Shown here: positions 61,941 through 64,000 of the stretch, piece by piece
Position numbering within the stretch: position 1 is the first letter of the stretch
Layout: each line of letters opens with the position of its first letter
Assembly: GCF_018138715.1 (NCBI RefSeq)
Contig: NZ_JAGSHX010000006.1
Location: 7,502,001-7,566,000 of the forward strand
Source: Streptomyces asiaticus
Lineage (GTDB): Bacteria > Actinomycetota > Actinomycetes > Streptomycetales > Streptomycetaceae
Direction: 5' to 3'
Length of the DNA: 64,000 bases
The notes under the pieces: generated by a model
What the model was told of the DNA's origin: nothing
Database searches by the model: none
Seen by the model: only the letters and a program-made list of their open reading frames with translations
Translations under genes and position numbers: made by a program

Positions 61941-61990
61941 TACTTGCCACAGAAAGTGTATCGACGTAGGTTTACTTTCCGCGGAAAGTA
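61941..61990. promoter_or_regulatory. Probable MarR operator pair
   Basis: Site 1 is a perfect 18-bp palindrome, TACTTTCCG/CGGAAAGTA (61973-61990). Site 2 is an imperfect copy with TACTTGCC...AGAAAGTG about 32 bp upstream (61941-61960). They sit between the MarR gene and the DUF998 gene, where a MarR dimer binding would repress both directions. Confidence 0.65.
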
Positions 61991-62018
61991 TCCGTGGAGA
62001 GAACGAGGAGGCCCAACC

Positions 62019-62714
62019 GTGGCCATAGCCAGCCGACAGTTCCTCGGAGCGGCAGCGTGGGTGGCCGGCGTCGCCGTCTGGCTCGTCCTGCAGCTCGCAG
62101 CCATCGCCCAGTGGGAGAACCCGTCGTACGACTGGGGGAAGAACTACATCAGCGACATCGGCAACACGACCTGCGGGCCCTTCACCGTCCCAGGCGGTGA
62201 GAGCTTTTACGTCTGCTCACCGGGCCACGACCTCATGAACATCGGATTCGTCGTCTCCGGCGCCCTCACCGCACTCGGCGCCGTCCTGCTCTGGCGGTAC
62301 TGGCCGCAGAGCCGCCTCACACGGATCGCCGGGGTCCTCTTCGTCCTCACCGGCCTGGGCCGCGTCATCGTCGGCTTCGGGCCGGAGGACGTCAACATCA
62401 CGATGCACATGATCGGCGCGCTGGCGCAGTCCCCCAGCAGCGTCGCGGTCCTCCTGAGCGCGATCGCGATCCGCGACACCTCCCCCGCCCTCGCCCGAAC
62501 CGGCATGGCCCTCGGAGCCCTCGGCCTCGTCGGAGCGGTACTCGCCCTCGGCGGCCAGGCCGGCATCACGGCCTTCCACCTCGGCGTCGGCCCCGGCCTG
62601 ACCGAACGGCTCTCGAGCCATCCGATACAGGTCTGGCTCGTGGTCATCGGCACGGCCGTCATGGCCTCGGCCTTCAAGGCCTCAAGGCGCAGCGAAATCC
62701 CGGCAACCGCCTGA
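62019..62714 (+). CDS. DUF998-family membrane protein
   Basis: A 231-aa protein. GTG 62019 with GAGGAGG upstream is preferred over an upstream frame running through the operator. Six predicted membrane helices; the first loop has YDWGKNYISDIGNTTC and a conserved-looking Cys pair, and a later segment SPGHDLMNIGFVVSG. These match DUF998. Its role is unknown; it is the first gene of the MarR-controlled pair with the NmrA-like enzyme (27-bp gap). Confidence 0.85.
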   Translation: MAIASRQFLGAAAWVAGVAVWLVLQLAAIAQWENPSYDWGKNYISDIGNTTCGPFTVPGGESFYVCSPGHDLMNIGFVVSGALTALGAVLLWRYWPQSRLTRIAGVLFVLTGLGRVIVGFGPEDVNITMHMIGALAQSPSSVAVLLSAIAIRDTSPALARTGMALGALGLVGAVLALGGQAGITAFHLGVGPGLTERLSSHPIQVWLVVIGTAVMASAFKASRRSEIPATA

Positions 62715-62741
62715 CCCGTCATTCCCGGCAAGGAGATTCTG

Positions 62742-63623
62742 ATGAGCGATGTCATCGTGGTTACAGGCGCGACGGGGCGGCAGGGCGGCGCCGTGGCACG
62801 GGCTCTGGCCAAGGCGGGCGCACAGGTCCGCGCCCTGGTCCGCGACCCGAGCTCCCCGCGGGCTCGGCCCCTGACCCAGTTGGGAATACCGCTCTTCCAG
62901 GGCGATCTGGACGAACCGGAGTCACTCAAGGCCGCCCTGGACGGCGCGTACGGCATCTTCTCCGTCCAGACACCCGACCTCACGGGCCGAGAACCGCACG
63001 CCGAGGTCCGGCGCGCGCTAAGTCTCGCCGAGGCGGCGGCCATGGCGGGAGTGCGGCAGGTCGTGCACACGTCGGTTTCCGGGGTGTCCCGGCCAGTGGA
63101 CGAGGACCGGTGGGGTGTGCAGATGGCGCACTACTGGAGGAGCAAGGCGGCGGCCGAGGCCGCCCTCCGTGACGTAGGCGCGCAGTTCACCACCATGGTG
63201 CGTCCGTCGACATTTCTGGAGAGCTTCCAACGGCCCTCCCCCTACTTCGCCGGCCGCACGTCCGACCGGCTGCTGGTGGCCTGCGATCCGGACGCACCCC
63301 GCGCGTTCGTGGCAGTGGACGACATCGGCGCTGCCGCGGCGGCGGCCTTCGCGAACCCGGCCCGCTTCGACGGCGTCGAACTCGAACTGGCCGGCGCCAT
63401 GGCCAGCTTCCGCCAGATCGCCGCAATCCTGTCCACGGCGTGGGACGCCGACATCACCCTCACAGCCGGCCCAGCCGAAGCCCGCGCAGCAGGCCTTCCG
63501 GAACCGTTCGCTCTACTGCAGGAACACCTGGACACCCACCCCGCCCCGGCACGCCCCGAGTACGCACACGCCCTCGGACTGCACACGACAACCATCGAGG
63601 AATGGGCACGCGCCAGGCCCTAG
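62742..63623 (+). CDS. NmrA-like NAD(P)-binding protein
   Basis: A 293-aa Rossmann protein with an N-terminal GATGRQGGAVARALAKAG dinucleotide motif, a family-typical FQGDLDEPESLKAAL and a conserved VHTSVSG strand. The atypical-SDR Tyr-x3-Lys motif appears as HYWRSKAAAE, with Trp in the middle. It probably senses redox state or reduces a quinone/aldehyde. Co-transcribed with the DUF998 gene and followed closely by a Tat substrate gene. Confidence 0.87.
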   Translation: MSDVIVVTGATGRQGGAVARALAKAGAQVRALVRDPSSPRARPLTQLGIPLFQGDLDEPESLKAALDGAYGIFSVQTPDLTGREPHAEVRRALSLAEAAAMAGVRQVVHTSVSGVSRPVDEDRWGVQMAHYWRSKAAAEAALRDVGAQFTTMVRPSTFLESFQRPSPYFAGRTSDRLLVACDPDAPRAFVAVDDIGAAAAAAFANPARFDGVELELAGAMASFRQIAAILSTAWDADITLTAGPAEARAAGLPEPFALLQEHLDTHPAPARPEYAHALGLHTTTIEEWARARP

Positions 63624-63666
63624 TACTCCAGCAGCGTTTCGCTCCCGCAGACGAGAGGCAGAACTC

Positions 63667-64000
63667 ATGAGTCACGACCCCCGCCCGACAGATGAGGACA
63701 CGTCCGAGGAGGACGTCAGCGGCACCGGCACGGCGGAGTCGCGGACGGAGAGAGCCGAGGCGACGACGGCCTCGAAGGGCAGTACACGCCGCACTCTTCT
63801 CAAGAAGGTCGGGCTCGGGGCGGTCCTGATCGGCTCGGGCGCGTTCGGCCGGGAGGCGGTCGCGCGCGCGATGGCCCCCGACGTGCCGGCCAGGACGCTT
63901 GGGAGCGATGCCGTCGACATGCGCGTCGACAACGTCACGATCGTGGATCCGCTCGACGGCAGCCGGACCTCCGGCCGGTCGATCGTCCTGCGCAACGGAC
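63667..64000 (+). CDS. Tat-exported amidohydrolase-like protein (N-terminal part only)
   Basis: From ATG 63667 with GAGAGG upstream, 111 residues remain before the window ends. A charged, Thr/Glu-rich start precedes a twin-arginine signal (STRRTLLKKVGLGAVLIGSG), and after cleavage the mature start reads RVDNVTIVDPLDGSRTSGRSIVLRNG. That opening strand is typical of metal-dependent amidohydrolases (imidazolonepropionase-like). The class is inferred from this strand only; the metal motifs lie beyond the window. Confidence 0.68.
   Translation, partial: MSHDPRPTDEDTSEEDVSGTGTAESRTERAEATTASKGSTRRTLLKKVGLGAVLIGSGAFGREAVARAMAPDVPARTLGSDAVDMRVDNVTIVDPLDGSRTSGRSIVLRNG

Overview
The window is chromosomal DNA of a high-GC actinomycete, most likely a Streptomyces. 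The support is strong G/C bias at third codon positions, frequent GTG/TTG starts, many 1-7 nt start/stop overlaps, and actinobacterial families (WXG100 proteins, FHA/FtsK ATPases, PASTA-less WD40 kinases, DUF3159, DUF1254/1214, XRE regulators with TPR-like tails). It is an accessory region: functional modules are separated by decaying insertion sequences.

1-4.5 kb: two polytopic membrane proteins of unknown role (the first enters from outside the window), an IS6 remnant, a small membrane-anchored protein and a transposase fragment. 4.5-18.8 kb: a type VII secretion/toxin island. Two paralogous Ser/Thr kinases with extracytoplasmic WD40-like domains flank an FHA-containing EccC/EssC-type FtsK ATPase on the minus strand. 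Divergently, two small WXG100/ESX-type proteins precede a 1415-aa RHS toxin with an N-terminal T7SS-type signal domain and its overlapping candidate immunity gene. Phosphorylation read by the FHA domain is the obvious, unproven, link between kinases and ATPase.

18.8-21.1 kb is a graveyard (5'-truncated MFS exporter, frameshifted PIMT-type methyltransferase, IS256 remnant). 21.1-25.8 kb: an XRE/TPR regulator faces a four-gene, translationally overlapping operon encoding a short peptide and three glycosyltransferase-like proteins. 26-27.6 kb: a TmrB-like P-loop protein and a winged-helix protein. 27.7-31.1 kb: an HTH protein, a perfect 28-bp palindrome, a catalytically degenerate tyrosine-recombinase-like protein and an overlapping DDE transposase-like protein, forming a compact unfamiliar cassette.

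31.7-40.9 kb: an XRE-like protein fused to an EccC-D3-like ATPase domain, a rve-type IS, then a second RHS toxin island (immunity gene, 1453-aa toxin with a WXG motif, a WXG-like helical protein, a frameshifted SseB-like gene). At 41.08-41.13 kb the 3' part of a tRNA-Pro(GGG) stands without its 5' half, as expected for an attachment site of an integrated element.

41.6-61.9 kb: a catabolic region. One side has an alkyl-sulfatase-type MBL enzyme, a DUF3159 protein, a second MBL hydrolase, an extradiol-type VOC dioxygenase, a fumarylacetoacetate hydrolase broken by one amber codon, an acyl-CoA ligase, a flavin hydroxylase and a TetR regulator. The other side has a DUF1254/1214 protein, an ADP-forming acyl-CoA synthetase, an ACS-type MFS transporter, and TetR and MarR regulators. 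Together they suggest uptake, hydroxylation, ring cleavage and CoA activation of an aromatic or sulfated compound. Between the two halves (50.9-55.7 kb) a TetR gene is split by an IS110 element that itself carries a complete group II intron. 62-64 kb: a DUF998 membrane protein, an NmrA-like oxidoreductase and the start of a Tat-exported amidohydrolase-like protein.
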